Below, one piece after another: positions 1 to 9,258 of a stretch of DNA of 64,000 bases; the stretch's first letter is position 1, and each line of letters opens with the position of its first letter. The notes below the pieces were generated by a model. That model had not been told where the DNA came from, ran no database searches, and saw only the letters and a list, made by a program, of their open reading frames with translations. Made by a program: the position numbers and the translations under genes. Source of the stretch: Zygnema cylindricum (Eukaryota; Streptophyta; Zygnematophyceae; Zygnematales; Zygnemataceae). Where the stretch lies: contig JBBHKE010001781.1 of the NCBI GenBank assembly GCA_037447655.1, positions 62,001-126,000 of the forward strand. Reading direction: 5' to 3'.

Positions 1-755
1 CTCCTAATCTCCATTGTGTTTTCCTGCACAAGTATCATCCTGACTACTGTGTTCCATTTCCATGAACTATCAGGCATTCCCTGTACTCGGTACACTATGT
101 TTTCGAACTCATCTGGTAATTTCATGATAAGGGTGTTAACTTTCATTTTCATTGTACCTGTCCACCCGGCACTTTCCATTTCCATATACAAACATGAAAG
201 ATCATTACAGTAATCTAACATCTTTCCTCCTTTGTAAGTGTAACTCAATAGCTTTTGCTCAGCCAACTGGAGCTCCTGAATAGTTCCAGCTCTATAAATC
301 TCCACTAAACTCTCCCACAACTCCTCGGCCTTGTAAATGTGAAGATGAGGAGTGGCCAAACCTTGAGTGAGGTGCCTCAGAATGAAGTTCTTGGCAGCCA
401 TGTTTACATCCTCCCACATTTCAGTATCGTTCTCCACGGTCTTCACGGTCGCCGCTCCCGATACTGTGGCAATAGGAGTGAGGGGTGTCTCCTTCCCTTT
501 CCCCTTTTCGGACACACTACTGTCCCCATCATCTACCTCCTCCGCTGAGGCTGCCGTTGTTGCTGAAAACCTTACTCCCCCAAATCCTGGTGGAGTTCCC
601 GAAGGTGGACCTTTCACTTGTCCACTGACGATACCCCAATATCGTTTTTCACACAAAGCTCCCATCATCATGGCTTCCCAATAAATGAACCCAGATCCAT
701 TGAAGGTGGGCACCCTAGAGGGTGGGCCCATAACCTTCAATTCTGTGTCCTCCAT
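1..755 (-). CDS. gag: Copia gag, 5' part (element A-left, partial at window edge)
   Basis: This is the N-terminal half of a Ty1/copia capsid polyprotein. It starts at the ATG complementary to 753-755 and stays open for about 251 codons to the window edge, with no stop seen. The protein begins MEDTEL, followed by the VMGPPSRVP stretch encoded by the primer-binding site. A YWEAMM capsid motif follows, then a low-complexity Ser/Thr/Glu/Lys stretch, then the conserved gag core (AKNFILRHL, ELWES, QELQLAEQKLL). Its first 20 bases lie inside the LTR. The right-hand copy at 60474 is nearly identical but has one base fewer near its counterpart of position 40, so this left copy keeps the better frame. 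The zinc knuckle would lie beyond the edge. Family assignment is firm; whether it is functional is unknown. Confidence 0.85.
   Translation of the reverse strand, partial: MEDTELKVMGPPSRVPTFNGSGFIYWEAMMMGALCEKRYWGIVSGQVKGPPSGTPPGFGGVRFSATTAASAEEVDDGDSSVSEKGKGKETPLTPIATVSGAATVKTVENDTEMWEDVNMAAKNFILRHLTQGLATPHLHIYKAEELWESLVEIYRAGTIQELQLAEQKLLSYTYKGGKMLDYCNDLSCLYMEMESAGWTGTMKMKVNTLIMKLPDEFENIVYRVQGMPDSSWKWNTVVRMILVQENTMEIR
723..735 (-). promoter_or_regulatory. Primer-binding site (half tRNA-iMet type)
   Basis: On the minus strand the sequence GGTTATGGGCCCA directly follows the LTR end. It is the complement of the initiator tRNA-Met anticodon arm (TGGGCCCATAACC), the internal tRNA primer known from Drosophila copia. 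It lies inside the gag reading frame and encodes Val-Met-Gly-Pro. Confidence 0.85.
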
Positions 756-1781
756 TGGACTACACAATACAGGAAGCCTCTAGATAGTATTTAACTAACC
801 CACTTTAAGCCACGACCACTTCTGCCCAAGAAGGCAAACTGACAATTTCACTGCACCCCTGTGCAGCCTGGACTCCCCTGAGTCCGTAGCAAAAAGAATC
901 ATTGAAAACGGCCAACCAGCCGATAAGTTATAGGGTAGCAAAGATGCCAATTTATACAAACTCTCATAGAGAGAGGACTATCTACCTAAATTTTCCTAAG
1001 TCCTAGTTTTTCCTAATTCCCTCTCACAGCTCCTATCTACTGCCTGTACAAACCAATCACAAAACTGTATAGTACTAGAAAGTACTACTGCCGATGTACT
1101 TTCTGTACGGCCTCTATACGACAAGGCCATAAAGTGGACGCGTGTCCACTTTTCACTCGTCCGTACGTTCCTCGGAATTCCCGCGACCATTGATGTCTTC
1201 CCACGTGGCGCCGGGTCATGCCATGTCACTAAATGCCAAAGTGACCACTCCGGGATTTCGGCGATGATGTGCGCCGTTGGATTTTATGCGAAACGCAATC
1301 TTGGCGGTAATAAATACTTGCGCGACATTTGTTCCGATGTAGAAATAAAATGCGTGGTATCCGTTTTGATTTAGCGTCGTACTACGTACTTTATATAACT
1401 GAATCTATGTAGGCCGTAAAGAGTTCTAGTTAAATGAATTTTATCCACTTGAACTAAATATATATCTATCACATACCATAGCACTTAGCATAGGTCCTAG
1501 TCTATTAGGATAAAGCTGACCGCTACCGGTCAACTTGACGAACCGCAGGTACCGGGATCAAATCTCTGGTCCGTCAAGTATATTTTTAGTAACCTACTAA
1601 AAATAGTTGTTTGTTGAACTAAGGCAGCCATGGATCAACCTCTCTCTCTTTCCTTCAGTGACTACAACAAGTATGGGGGCTAGAGAGCGGAGGTGGAGGC
1701 AGGCTGTCCGTCCTTTTCTTTTCTTTTTATAAAAACACATTTAAACCTAGAAAATACTCTAGAAATCTATAGATTTCAACA
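736..1781 (-). mobile_element. LTR of family A (5' LTR of element A-left)
   Basis: The LTR is about 1046 bp and reads TGTTGAAAT... on the minus strand; it ends beside the primer-binding site, with the terminal CA mutated to AA. It aligns along its length with the right LTR at 59496-60493, including the CT-rich and ACAAGTATGGGGG stretch near 1640-1690 and the TATAAAT box. It is inserted into the reverse-transcriptase region of element 1, which resumes at 1782; the expected 5-bp target copy there is CTATG. It holds a diverged version (about 1510-1600) of the tRNA-like segment seen in the right LTR. ORFs on either strand inside it are not conserved and look fortuitous. Confidence 0.82.
950..956 (-). 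promoter_or_regulatory. TATA box of LTR A-left
   Basis: TATAAAT on the minus strand in the context TTTGTATAAATTGGCAT, which is conserved in the right LTR copy at 60274-60280. It lies about 195 bases upstream of the gag ATG, a plausible core promoter position at the U3/R border. No promoter assay can be inferred from sequence. Confidence 0.5.
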
Positions 1782-2539
1782 CTATGGAGTATAAGCAAAA
1801 ACTTGAAGGAATGGAGCATGAGTTTGGAGTCATAATAGATGAGGAACTCAGTGCAGAAGAGCAAAAATTTATGTCCCAAGTACCCTACAGGCAAGTAGTA
1901 GGAAGTTTGATTTACTTCATGAATTGCACTAGGCCTGATATATCTGCACTTGTTGGTGTGTTGAGTAAAAGTCTACAAAATCCACGAAAGAGAGATTAGG
2001 AGGGAGCAAAAAGGGTCTTAAGATATCTTGTTGGGACTAGAAATCTTTGGCTTACTTTGGGAGGGGACAAGGTTGGTATTAATACTTGGAGTGATGCTAG
2101 CTATGGTGATGTGCCTAGTAGGAAGTCTACGACTGGGTATGTCATTGAGATTGGAAGTGGAACTTGTAGTTGGAGTAGTAAAATTCAAAAAGTCACGGCT
2201 CAATCTACTATGGAAGCCGAATACATGGCTGCGAGCGCAGCCTTGAAAGAGTTGCTATGGATTAAGGCATTTCTTCAAGAATTGGGTTTTACACAACACA
2301 GGACACAAATAATGTGGTGCGACAATCAAGCAGCCATTTCTGTGGCTACAAACCCAAGTCACCATTTTAAGAGTAAACATATGGACATTCGGCTACATTT
2401 GGTACGTGAGAAAGTCTTTGCAAAGGTGGTAAAACTTTGTTATTTGCCTGATGAGAAAATGGTTGCGGACATGTTGACAAAAGCCCTTCCCGCTCCGAAA
2501 TTGGAGTACTGCAGAAAAGCATGTGGTCTAAGTGAGTAA
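1782..2539 (+). pseudogene. pol: Copia pol remnant: end of reverse transcriptase and RNase H (element 1)
   Basis: This is the 3' end of a copia polyprotein, cut at its start by insertion of element A-left. One frame covers the end of reverse transcriptase (QVVGSLIYFMNCTRPDI) and the whole RNase H domain: WSDASYGD with the first Asp, STMEAEYMAA with Glu, CDNQAAISVATNPSHH with Asp, and the C-terminal KHMDIRLHLVREK and DMLTKAL motifs. The natural stop is at 2537-2539. The only break seen is a TAG at 1997-1999, where the family normally has Trp before AKRVLRYL. Element 2 carries a stop at the same codon. The enzyme would degrade the RNA strand of the RNA/DNA hybrid; this copy cannot be expressed as a full polyprotein. 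Confidence 0.9.
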
Positions 2540-2546
2540 GCCTTCT

Positions 2547-2561
2547 AAAGCTTAAGGGGAG
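2547..2561 (+). other. Polypurine tract of element 1
   Basis: AAAGCTTAAGGGGAG lies directly upstream of the 3' LTR and just after the pol stop. The same motif precedes the LTR of element 2. Such purine runs prime plus-strand DNA synthesis in LTR retrotransposons. Confidence 0.75.
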
Positions 2562-3250
2562 TATAGAAAAGTAAGCTTTAGTAAGTCTTAGAAATTTGAG
2601 TCTAGGACTTAGAATATTTTTGGAATACGAACTGTTCAATATTGACCAAATTTAGTGTGGATTTTTTGTAGTATCTACACGAATTGATATCTTTATGTTA
2701 ATTAGTGTGTAGGGCCGCCAATGAATGTAGACGTGATAAGAATCACCCGGATTTTTAGGGTATAGATATTGTTAGTGGACAATTCTGGTCCAAACACATA
2801 GATTTTTGTTAGTACAATGTCTGGTGAACCATGTACATACGTTTTAGATGTTTTCTAGAAATTTTAGATGTTTTTAGATCTTTTGAGTATTTAGTTCAAT
2901 TAGGATTGATCATTTCAATACAGAGTGTACATTCTACACAAGAATTAAGGAAATGAGAGCACTGAGTGCAGTTTAAGGTGTTTTATGCTCTATTGTCTAT
3001 AATTTGCTTGTAGTACATGTTTGTTTGGTTGAAATACCTCTTTCCTTTGGAGTTGCATATCTTACACTATAGATCTAGTTGTCTACGTATTTCTCTTTGG
3101 GTTTGCTTCCGCAAACATGTCTGATAATGGCTCAGCTCCTATTGCAAGTGCTCCTATTAGCCCCAGTGCTCCACCTGCTCCTGCTGGTGCAAGTGTGGCT
3201 CCTAGTGGGAGTGGATCACAGCCGAGTCTTAATGCCCATGACCTTCAACA
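2562..3250 (+). mobile_element. 3' LTR of element 1
   Basis: The LTR is about 689 bp, starts TATAGAAAAG (first bases TA where the inverted copy at 4486 has TG) and ends CTTCAACA. It matches the inverted LTR at 3796-4486 and, more distantly, the LTR at 6755-7392. Its last 134 bases are the head of gag. It ends exactly where the minus-strand gag of element 1b begins, which fits element 1 having inserted into element 1b; the predicted 5-bp target copy at the junction is TTTGG. Confidence 0.85.
3117..3250 (+). CDS. gag: Gag head encoded inside the LTR (element 1, 3' LTR copy)
   Basis: The ATG at 3117 opens a frame of 44 codons that runs to the LTR end, beginning MSDNGSAPIASAP and ending QPSLNAHDLQ. 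In a 5' LTR this frame continues through the primer-binding site into gag, as the minus-strand copy at 3251-3929 shows. In this 3' LTR it is cut off at the junction with element 1b, so it is a vestige of the LTR duplication, not a gene. The Ala/Pro/Ser-rich composition suggests a disordered N-terminus. Confidence 0.6.
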
Positions 3251-3929
3251 TTTGGTTAGCTTCTTCACTCAAAATAAGTTGAATTGCTAATGCTATGTTC
3301 CATTGACTCTGTAGAATAGCCCTAAGCCTATCCATGGCTCCCTTATATTCATCGGGCAAAGTTCTCATCAACAACATAGCCTGCTGAGGTGGTGAAAAGT
3401 CCCCACCTGCACTAGTACTCTGAAGAAACAAACTTTTCATAGCATGACAATGATCTGACATACTACCTCCAGAATACTTAAATTCAAAAATCTGAGTGGC
3501 TATGTTAGTCTAGACGGTAACATCTAGCTGAATATACATAGCACGTACACTAAACCAAACATCACATGCTTTCTTCATCTCAAGATACGACATTACCAAA
3601 TCTTTTGTCATAGACTGCTTGAAGTTGTTGAGGCAATGGAGATTCTTCTTTCTCCAATCCGGCGCAGTCACATTCGCTGTTCCTTCCACAATGGGTGACA
3701 AGTCCCTCTCCTCGAAATATGAGCTCAACATATCTTCCCAGTATAAGTAGTCAGTTCCGTCAAAAATAGGCAATTTGGGCGTTGGGCCCATAACCTGATG
3801 ATGGTCATGGGCATTAAGACTCGGCTGTGATCCACTCCCACTAGGAGTCACATTTGCACCAGCAGGAGCAGGTGGAGCACTAGGGCTAATAAGAGCACTT
3901 GCAATAGGAGCTGAGCCATTATAAGATAT
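3251..3929 (-). pseudogene. gag: Copia gag, N-terminal part (element 1b)
   Basis: The frame starts in the LTR at 3929, where the ATG of related LTRs has become ATA. It then runs through the Ala/Pro/Ser-rich head, HDHHQVMGPTPKLPIF (the primer-binding site is translated here), YWEDMLSSYF, and capsid motifs such as LEMKKACDVW and MRTLPDEYK. A TAG at 3510-3512 interrupts the frame after about 139 codons. The frame is cut at 3251 by the end of the element 1 LTR. The missing remainder should lie to the left of element 1, outside the window. It encoded the virus-like particle shell protein. It is dead by start loss, nonsense and truncation. Confidence 0.85.
3783..3795 (-). promoter_or_regulatory. 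Primer-binding site of element 1b
   Basis: GGTTATGGGCCCA on the minus strand directly after the LTR terminus CATCA. It is a perfect complement of the initiator tRNA-Met anticodon arm and is in frame with gag (Val-Met-Gly-Pro). Confidence 0.85.
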
Positions 3930-4486
3930 GTTAGCGGAAGCAAACCCAAAGAGAAATGCCTAGAAGACTAGATCTATAGTGTAAGATATGTAACTCCAAA
4001 TGAAAGAGGTATTTCAACGAAACAAACATGTACTACAAGCAAATTAGAGACATTACAGTATAAAACACCTTAATACTGTACTAAGTGCTTTCATTTCCTT
4101 AATTCTTGTGTAGAATGTACATTCTGTATTGAAATGATCAATCCTAATTGAACTAAATACTCAAAAGATCTAAAAAACATCTAAAATATCTAGAAAACAT
4201 CTAAAACGTATGTACATGGTTCACCAAACACTATACTAACAAAAATCTAAGTGTTTGGACCAGAATTGTCCACTAACAATATCTATACCCTAAAAATCCG
4301 GGTGATTCTTATCACGTCTACATTCATTGGCGGCCCTACACACTAATTAACATAAAGATATCAATTCGTGTAGATACTACAAAAAATCCACACTAAATTT
4401 GGTCAATATTGAACAGTTGGTATTCACAAAATATTCTAAGTCCTAGACTCAAATTTCTAAGACTTACTAAAGCTTACTTTTCTACA
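3796..4486 (-). mobile_element. 5' LTR of element 1b
   Basis: The LTR is about 691 bp and starts TGTAGAAAAG on the minus strand at 4486. It is an inverted, closely similar copy of the LTR at 2562-3250, so the two could pair as a long foldback with 545 bp between them. Beyond its TG end the sequence becomes the integrase region of element 2, so element 1b is inserted in element 2; the predicted target copy is ATAGA at 4487-4491. Confidence 0.85.
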
Positions 4487-6732
4487 ATAGATTACAAATT
4501 TTGGGAGAGGTTATGAATTATGCAGCTTATGTGAGAAACAGGCTAGAAACAAGGGCAATAAAAGATAAAACTCCTTACGAAATGTGGACAGGACAAAAAC
4601 CAGATATAAGTTACTTCAAAGTTTTTGGAAGTAAGATATTTATGCTAAATAATGATCCACAAAAATGGAAATTAGAGCCAAAAGGCATACCAGGGATATT
4701 TCTAGGGTATGATGATCATGCCAAAGGTTATAAAGTATATGACTTTAAGAGAAATAGAGTTGTGGTAGCCAAAAACATCATAGTGAAGGATGAGGGAAAA
4801 AGAGTAGATGTATTTAATCAGCGTAAATATGAAAAGAAAGATAGAAGTGTTGATTATATCTTTTTAGAGGAAAATTCTATGTTTTTCAAGAAAAATGTAG
4901 AAAATGCATCTAGTTTAACTCAAAATGACTTGGAATCATCTTCTCCACAAGAAACAGAGGTGTTATGCTTGAAAGAGTTGTAGACTCTCCTCTACCCTAA
5001 GCCGAAACTGAATAACAAGAGGAATCACATGTATCGAGGAGGAGGACCCAACCATCTATACCAGCGACAGAATTTCCAGGTGGAGTTAGGCGAAGTGCAC
5101 GACTCAGGGGAGAAAATGCAGCTTTTGCTCATTCTGCACACATAAAAGAGCCATTAACATTGAAAGACGCTATTTCGAGTAATGAAAAGGAACATTGGGT
5201 GGAAGCCGTCAATGAGGAAATGAGGTCCATCATGAAGGCCCAAACTTGGGATTTGGTGGAACTTCCTCCAAGAAGAAAGGCTATTGGAAGTAAATAGGTG
5301 TTTAAATTAAAATTGAACTCAAATAATACCATAGACAGATTATAAGGCTCGCTTGGTTGCTAAGGGATATAATCAAAAGGAGGGGATAGATTATGAAGAA
5401 ACTTTTTCACCGGTTGTAAGGTTTCCATCTGTCCGCATCTTACTTACATTAGTAGCCATAGAGGATTTTGACATCCACCAAATGCATGTCAAAACTGCCT
5501 TTTTGCATGGTGATTTAGATGAGGTCATTTATATGAAGCAACCCGAGGGTTATAAGGAACTAGGAAAAGAAAATCTTGTGTGCAGACTTTTAAAATCATT
5601 GTAAAGCCTAAAACATGCCCCTAGGCAGTGGAACCGAAAGTTAGATGAGTTCTTTACAGGATTAGGGTTTACTAGAATTAGCTCAGATCATTCAGTATAT
5701 GTGATGTGTGGTGATAATCTTGATGAGGTGATATTTATTGCTGTGTATGTTGATGATTTGCTACTAATTAGTAGGAACAAAGAAGGAATTGCTAGAGTAA
5801 AACACGCTCTTAATTCAAAGTTTGAAATGAAGGATTTGGGTGAGGCTAAATACATTCTTGGAATACAAGTTGAAAGAGATAGAGAAAAGAAAATCATAAG
5901 GCTAACACAAAAAGAAGCGATAGGAAACATGTTGGAAAAATTGGGCTTGGCTGATGCCCAAGGTTGTGCAACTCTTGTGGAGTATAAGCAAAAACTTGAA
6001 GGAATGGAACATGAGTTTGGAGTCATAATAGATGAGGAACTTAGTCCAGAAGAGCAAAAATTTATGTCCCAAGTACCTTACTGACAAGTAGTAGGAAGTC
6101 TGATTTACAACATGAATTGCACTAGGCCCGACATAGTTGGAGCTGTAGCTGTATTGAGCAGAAGTCTGCGAAATCAACGAAAAACAGACTAGAAGGCAGC
6201 AAAAAGGGTTTTAAGGTATCTTGTTGGGACTAGAAATCTTTGGCTTACTTTTGGAGGGGACAAAGTTAGCATTAATACTTGGAGTGATGCTAGCTATGGT
6301 GATGTGCCTAGTAGAAAATATACAACTGGGTATGTCATTCAGATTGGAAGTGGAACTTGTAGTTGGAGTACTAAACTTCAAAAAGTCATGGCTCAATCTA
6401 CTATGGAAAGCGAATACATCGCTGCGAGCGCAGCATTGAAAGAGCGGCTATGGATTAAGGCATTTCTTCAAGAATTGGGTTTTACACAACAGGGGACACA
6501 AATAATATGGTACGACAATCAGGCAGCCATTTCTGTGGCTACAAACCCAAGTCACCATTTTAGGAGTAAGCATATGGACATTAGCCTACATTTGGTACGA
6601 GAGAAAGTATTTGCAAAACTTGTCAAACTTTGCTATTTGCCCGATGAGAAAATGGTTGCAGACATGTTGACAAAAGCCCTTGCATCTCCTAAGTTGAAGT
6701 ACTGCAAAAAAGCATGTGGTCTAAGTGAGTAA
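4487..6732 (+). pseudogene. pol: Copia pol remnant: integrase C-terminus, reverse transcriptase, RNase H (element 2)
   Basis: This is the 3' two-thirds of a copia polyprotein, cut at its start by element 1b. Seen in order: integrase C-terminal motifs (TPYEMWTGQKPDISYFKVFG, GYDDHAKGYKVYD), the reverse-transcriptase start (KEHWVEAVNEEM, WDLVEL), [27 protein letters not shown], the catalytic YVDDLL at 5746-5763, and RNase H (WSDASYGD, STMESEYIAA, YDNQAAIS, DMLTKAL) with the natural stop at 6730-6732. Defects: a stop after 4980, frame breaks and stops around 5295-5345, TAA in place of Tyr at 5602-5604, TGA at 6082-6084, and TAG at 6190-6192. The first catalytic Asp (usual DVKTAF) is His at 5485-5487. 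It is a non-functional relic with well preserved domains. Confidence 0.9.
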
Positions 6733-6739
6733 GTCTTCT

Positions 6740-6754
6740 AAAGCTTAAGGGGAG
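6740..6754 (+). other. Polypurine tract of element 2
   Basis: AAAGCTTAAGGGGAG lies between the pol stop and the 3' LTR and is identical to the tract of element 1. It fixes the LTR start at the following TATTGAAAAC. Confidence 0.75.
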
Positions 6755-7392
6755 TATTGAAAACTAAGCTTTAGTAAGCCTTAGAAATTTGAGTCTAGGA
6801 CTTTGAATATTTTTGGAATACCAAATGTTCAATATTGACCAAATTTAGTGTGGATTTTTTGTAGTATTTACACGAATAGTTATCTTTAAGTAAATTAGTG
6901 TGTAGGACCGCCAATGAATGTAGACGTGATAAGAATCACTCGGATTTTTAGGGTATAGATATTGTTAGTGGACAATTCTGGTCCAAACACTTAGATTTGT
7001 GTTAGTAGGATGTCTAGTGAACCTTGTGCATACGTTTTAGATATTTTGAGGATCTTTAGAGTATTTAATTCAATAAGGAATGATCAGTTTGATACAGATT
7101 GTACATTCTACACAAGAGTTAAGGAAATGAGAGCACTAAGTGCAGTTTAAGGTGTTTTGTGCTCTTTTGTGATCTATTGTCTTTGATTTGCTTGTAGTAC
7201 ATGTTTGTATGGTTGAAAGACCTCTTTCATTTGGAGTTACATATCTTAAATTATAGATCTAGTCTACTAGGCATTTCACTTTGAGTTTGCTGCTGCTGTC
7301 ATGTCTTCTAATGGCTTTGTTCCCGCTGGTGCAAGCGTGACTCCTAGTGCGACAGGATCACAGCCAAGTGAGATTGCCCATGACCTACAACA
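6755..7392 (+). mobile_element. 3' LTR of element 2 with internal gag head
   Basis: The LTR is about 638 bp, homologous to the LTRs at 2562 and 3796 but more diverged, and starts TATTGAAAAC instead of TG. It ends CCTACAACA. The ATG at 7301-7303 opens the gag head (MSSNGFVPAGASV...) for 92 bases to the LTR end, shorter than in element 1 because part of the Ala/Pro-rich stretch is missing. The next base is satellite, so element 2, the outermost of the nested stack, sits directly in the satellite array; the predicted target copy is TCTGT. Confidence 0.83.
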
Positions 7393-8905
7393 TCTGTAAT
7401 TTAAGTAACAATTTTGGTTATCGCTAACTGTTTGTGTAATTTAGGTATTAGTTCCTAAGATTGTTTACAATTTGTGTAATTTAGGTAACAATACTTGTTA
7501 TCCCTCACAATTTGTGTAATTAAGATTACAATTCTTGTTATCGCTAACAGTTTGTGTAATTTAGATAACAATTCATGTTATCGCTAACTGATTCTGTAAT
7601 TTAGGTAACAATTCTAGTTATCGCTAACATTTTGTGTAATTTTGGTAACAATTCTTGTTATCGCTAATAGTTTGTGTAATTTAGGTAACAATTATTGTTA
7701 TCGCTAACTGTTTTTGTAATTTAGGTAACAGTTGTTGTTATCGCTAACAGTTTATGTAATTTAGATAACAATTTATGTTATCGCTAACTATTTGTGTAAT
7801 TTAGGTAAAAAATTATGTTGTCGCTAATAGTTTGTGTAATTTAGGTAACAATTCCTGTTATCGCTAATAGTTTGTGTAATTTAGGTAACAATTCTTGTTA
7901 TCCCTAATAGTTTGTTCAATTTAGGTAACAATACATGTTATCGCAAGTTGTTTATATAATTTAGGTAAAAATTCTTGTTATCGTTAACTGTTTCTGTAAT
8001 TTAGGTAAAAACTCATGTTTTTGCTAAAAGTTTGTGTAATTTAGGGGTAACAATTCCAGTTATCGCTAACTGTTTCTGTAATTTAGGTAAGAATTCTTGT
8101 TATCGCTAATTGTTTGTGTAATTTAGGTAACAATTCCTGTTATTGCTAATAGTTTGTGTAATTTAGGTAACAATTCTTGTTATTGCTAATTGTTTGTGTA
8201 ATTTAGGTTAGAATTCCTGTTATAGCTAATAGTTTGGGTAATTTAGGTAACAATTATTGTTATCGCTAACTGTTTGTGTAATTTAAGTAACATATATTGT
8301 TATCGCTAACAGTTTGTGTAATTTAGGTAACAATTCATGTTATCGCTAACTGTTATCTGTAATTTAGGTAACAATTCTAGTTATCGCTAACAGTTTGTGT
8401 AATTTAGATAACAATTTAGTTTATCGCTAACTATTTGTGTAATTTAGGTAACAATTCTTGTTATCGCTAATAGTTTGTGTAATTTAGGTCACAATTCCTG
8501 TTATCGCTAATAGTTTGTGTAATTTAGGTAACAATTCTTGTTATCGCTAATAGTTTGTGTAATTTAGGAAACATTTCATGTTACCACAAAATGTTTGTGT
8601 AATTTAGGTAAAAATTCTTGTTATTACTAACTGTTTGTGTAATTTAGGTAAGAATTCCTGTTATCGCTAAAAGTTTGTGTAATATACATAACAATTCCAG
8701 TTATCGCTAACTGTTTATGTAATTTAGGTAACAATTCTTGTTATCGCTTACAGTTTGTGTAATTTAGCAAACATTTCTTGTTATCGCTAACTGTTTGTGA
8801 AATCTTGGTAACAATTCTTGCTACTCCTAACAATTTGTGTAATTTAGATTACAATTCCTATTATCGCTAACAGTTTGTGTAATTTAGATAACAATTCATG
8901 TTATC
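7393..8905 (-). repeat. Satellite A, inverted segment
   Basis: About 38 tandem copies of the 40-bp satellite A monomer, estimated as length divided by 40. They lie in the opposite orientation to the rest of the window: on the plus strand one reads TTTGTGTAATTTAGG followed by TAACAATTCTTGTTATCGC. Monomers differ by point changes and small indels. The segment runs without a gap from the end of the element 2 LTR to a sharp junction with the truncated gag of element 3 after GTTATC at 8905. No gene lies within it. Confidence 0.95.
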
Positions 8906-9258
8906 AATAGAAGCTCTTCCTGGACATTGGCCTTCTCATAATCACTTTTAAGAGATTTCCAAATATCAATTGTTTTTTTCATCTTTATCCGAGACATAGC
9001 TAAGTTCTCACATATACAAAATTTCAGAATAAAACGAGCTTGCGTATTTATTTTAGACCATGAAGGATCAGATTCATCCAGCGAACCATCCAATATATCC
9101 AAAAGATTGACATTCTCAAAATGTGTCTCCACCATATCGGCCCAGTAGACATACTTATCCCCGAAAAAGATGGGAATTCTTGATGACAGGCCCATAACCT
9201 GTTGTTGTACAACCACCGGTGCAGGTGGAGGAGCAGCAGTAGTAGTAGAAGTAGACAT
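8906..9258 (-). pseudogene. gag: Copia gag, N-terminal fragment (element 3)
   Basis: The frame starts at the ATG of 9256-9258 inside the LTR (MSTSTTTAAPPPAPVVV), reads through the primer-binding site as QQQVMGLSSRIPIF, and continues with YVYWADMVETHFENVNLLDILDG-like capsid motifs and MKKTIDIWKSLKSDYEK. It is cut after about 117 codons, where satellite DNA begins, so the capsid core, protease and pol are missing. Up to that point there is no stop. The family is recognisable from its shared layout with the other gag heads. The missing 3' part is not found elsewhere in the window. Confidence 0.85.
9189..9199 (-). promoter_or_regulatory. Primer-binding site of element 3
   Basis: GGTTATGGGCC on the minus strand directly after the LTR terminus CAACA. 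It matches the initiator tRNA-Met anticodon arm for 11 bases; the last two bases differ from the other elements (TG for CA), so gag reads Val-Met-Gly-Leu. Confidence 0.75.

Noticed and set aside
996-1229. Minus-strand ORF in LTR A (and 59894-60150 in the right copy)
   Set aside because: The two LTR copies do not conserve one frame; the reading frames are chance products of a GC-richer U3 segment.
3240-3260. Autointegration of one element into itself as the origin of the LTR 1/gag junction
   Set aside because: An inversion by autointegration would place gag, not integrase, on the far side of LTR 1b at 4487. Nested insertion of separate copies explains all junctions.
1782-6732. Repeat-induced point mutation (RIP) as the cause of stops
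   Set aside because: Several lesions are G-to-A or C-to-T, but others are transversions and single-base indels, and no dinucleotide bias could be shown by eye.
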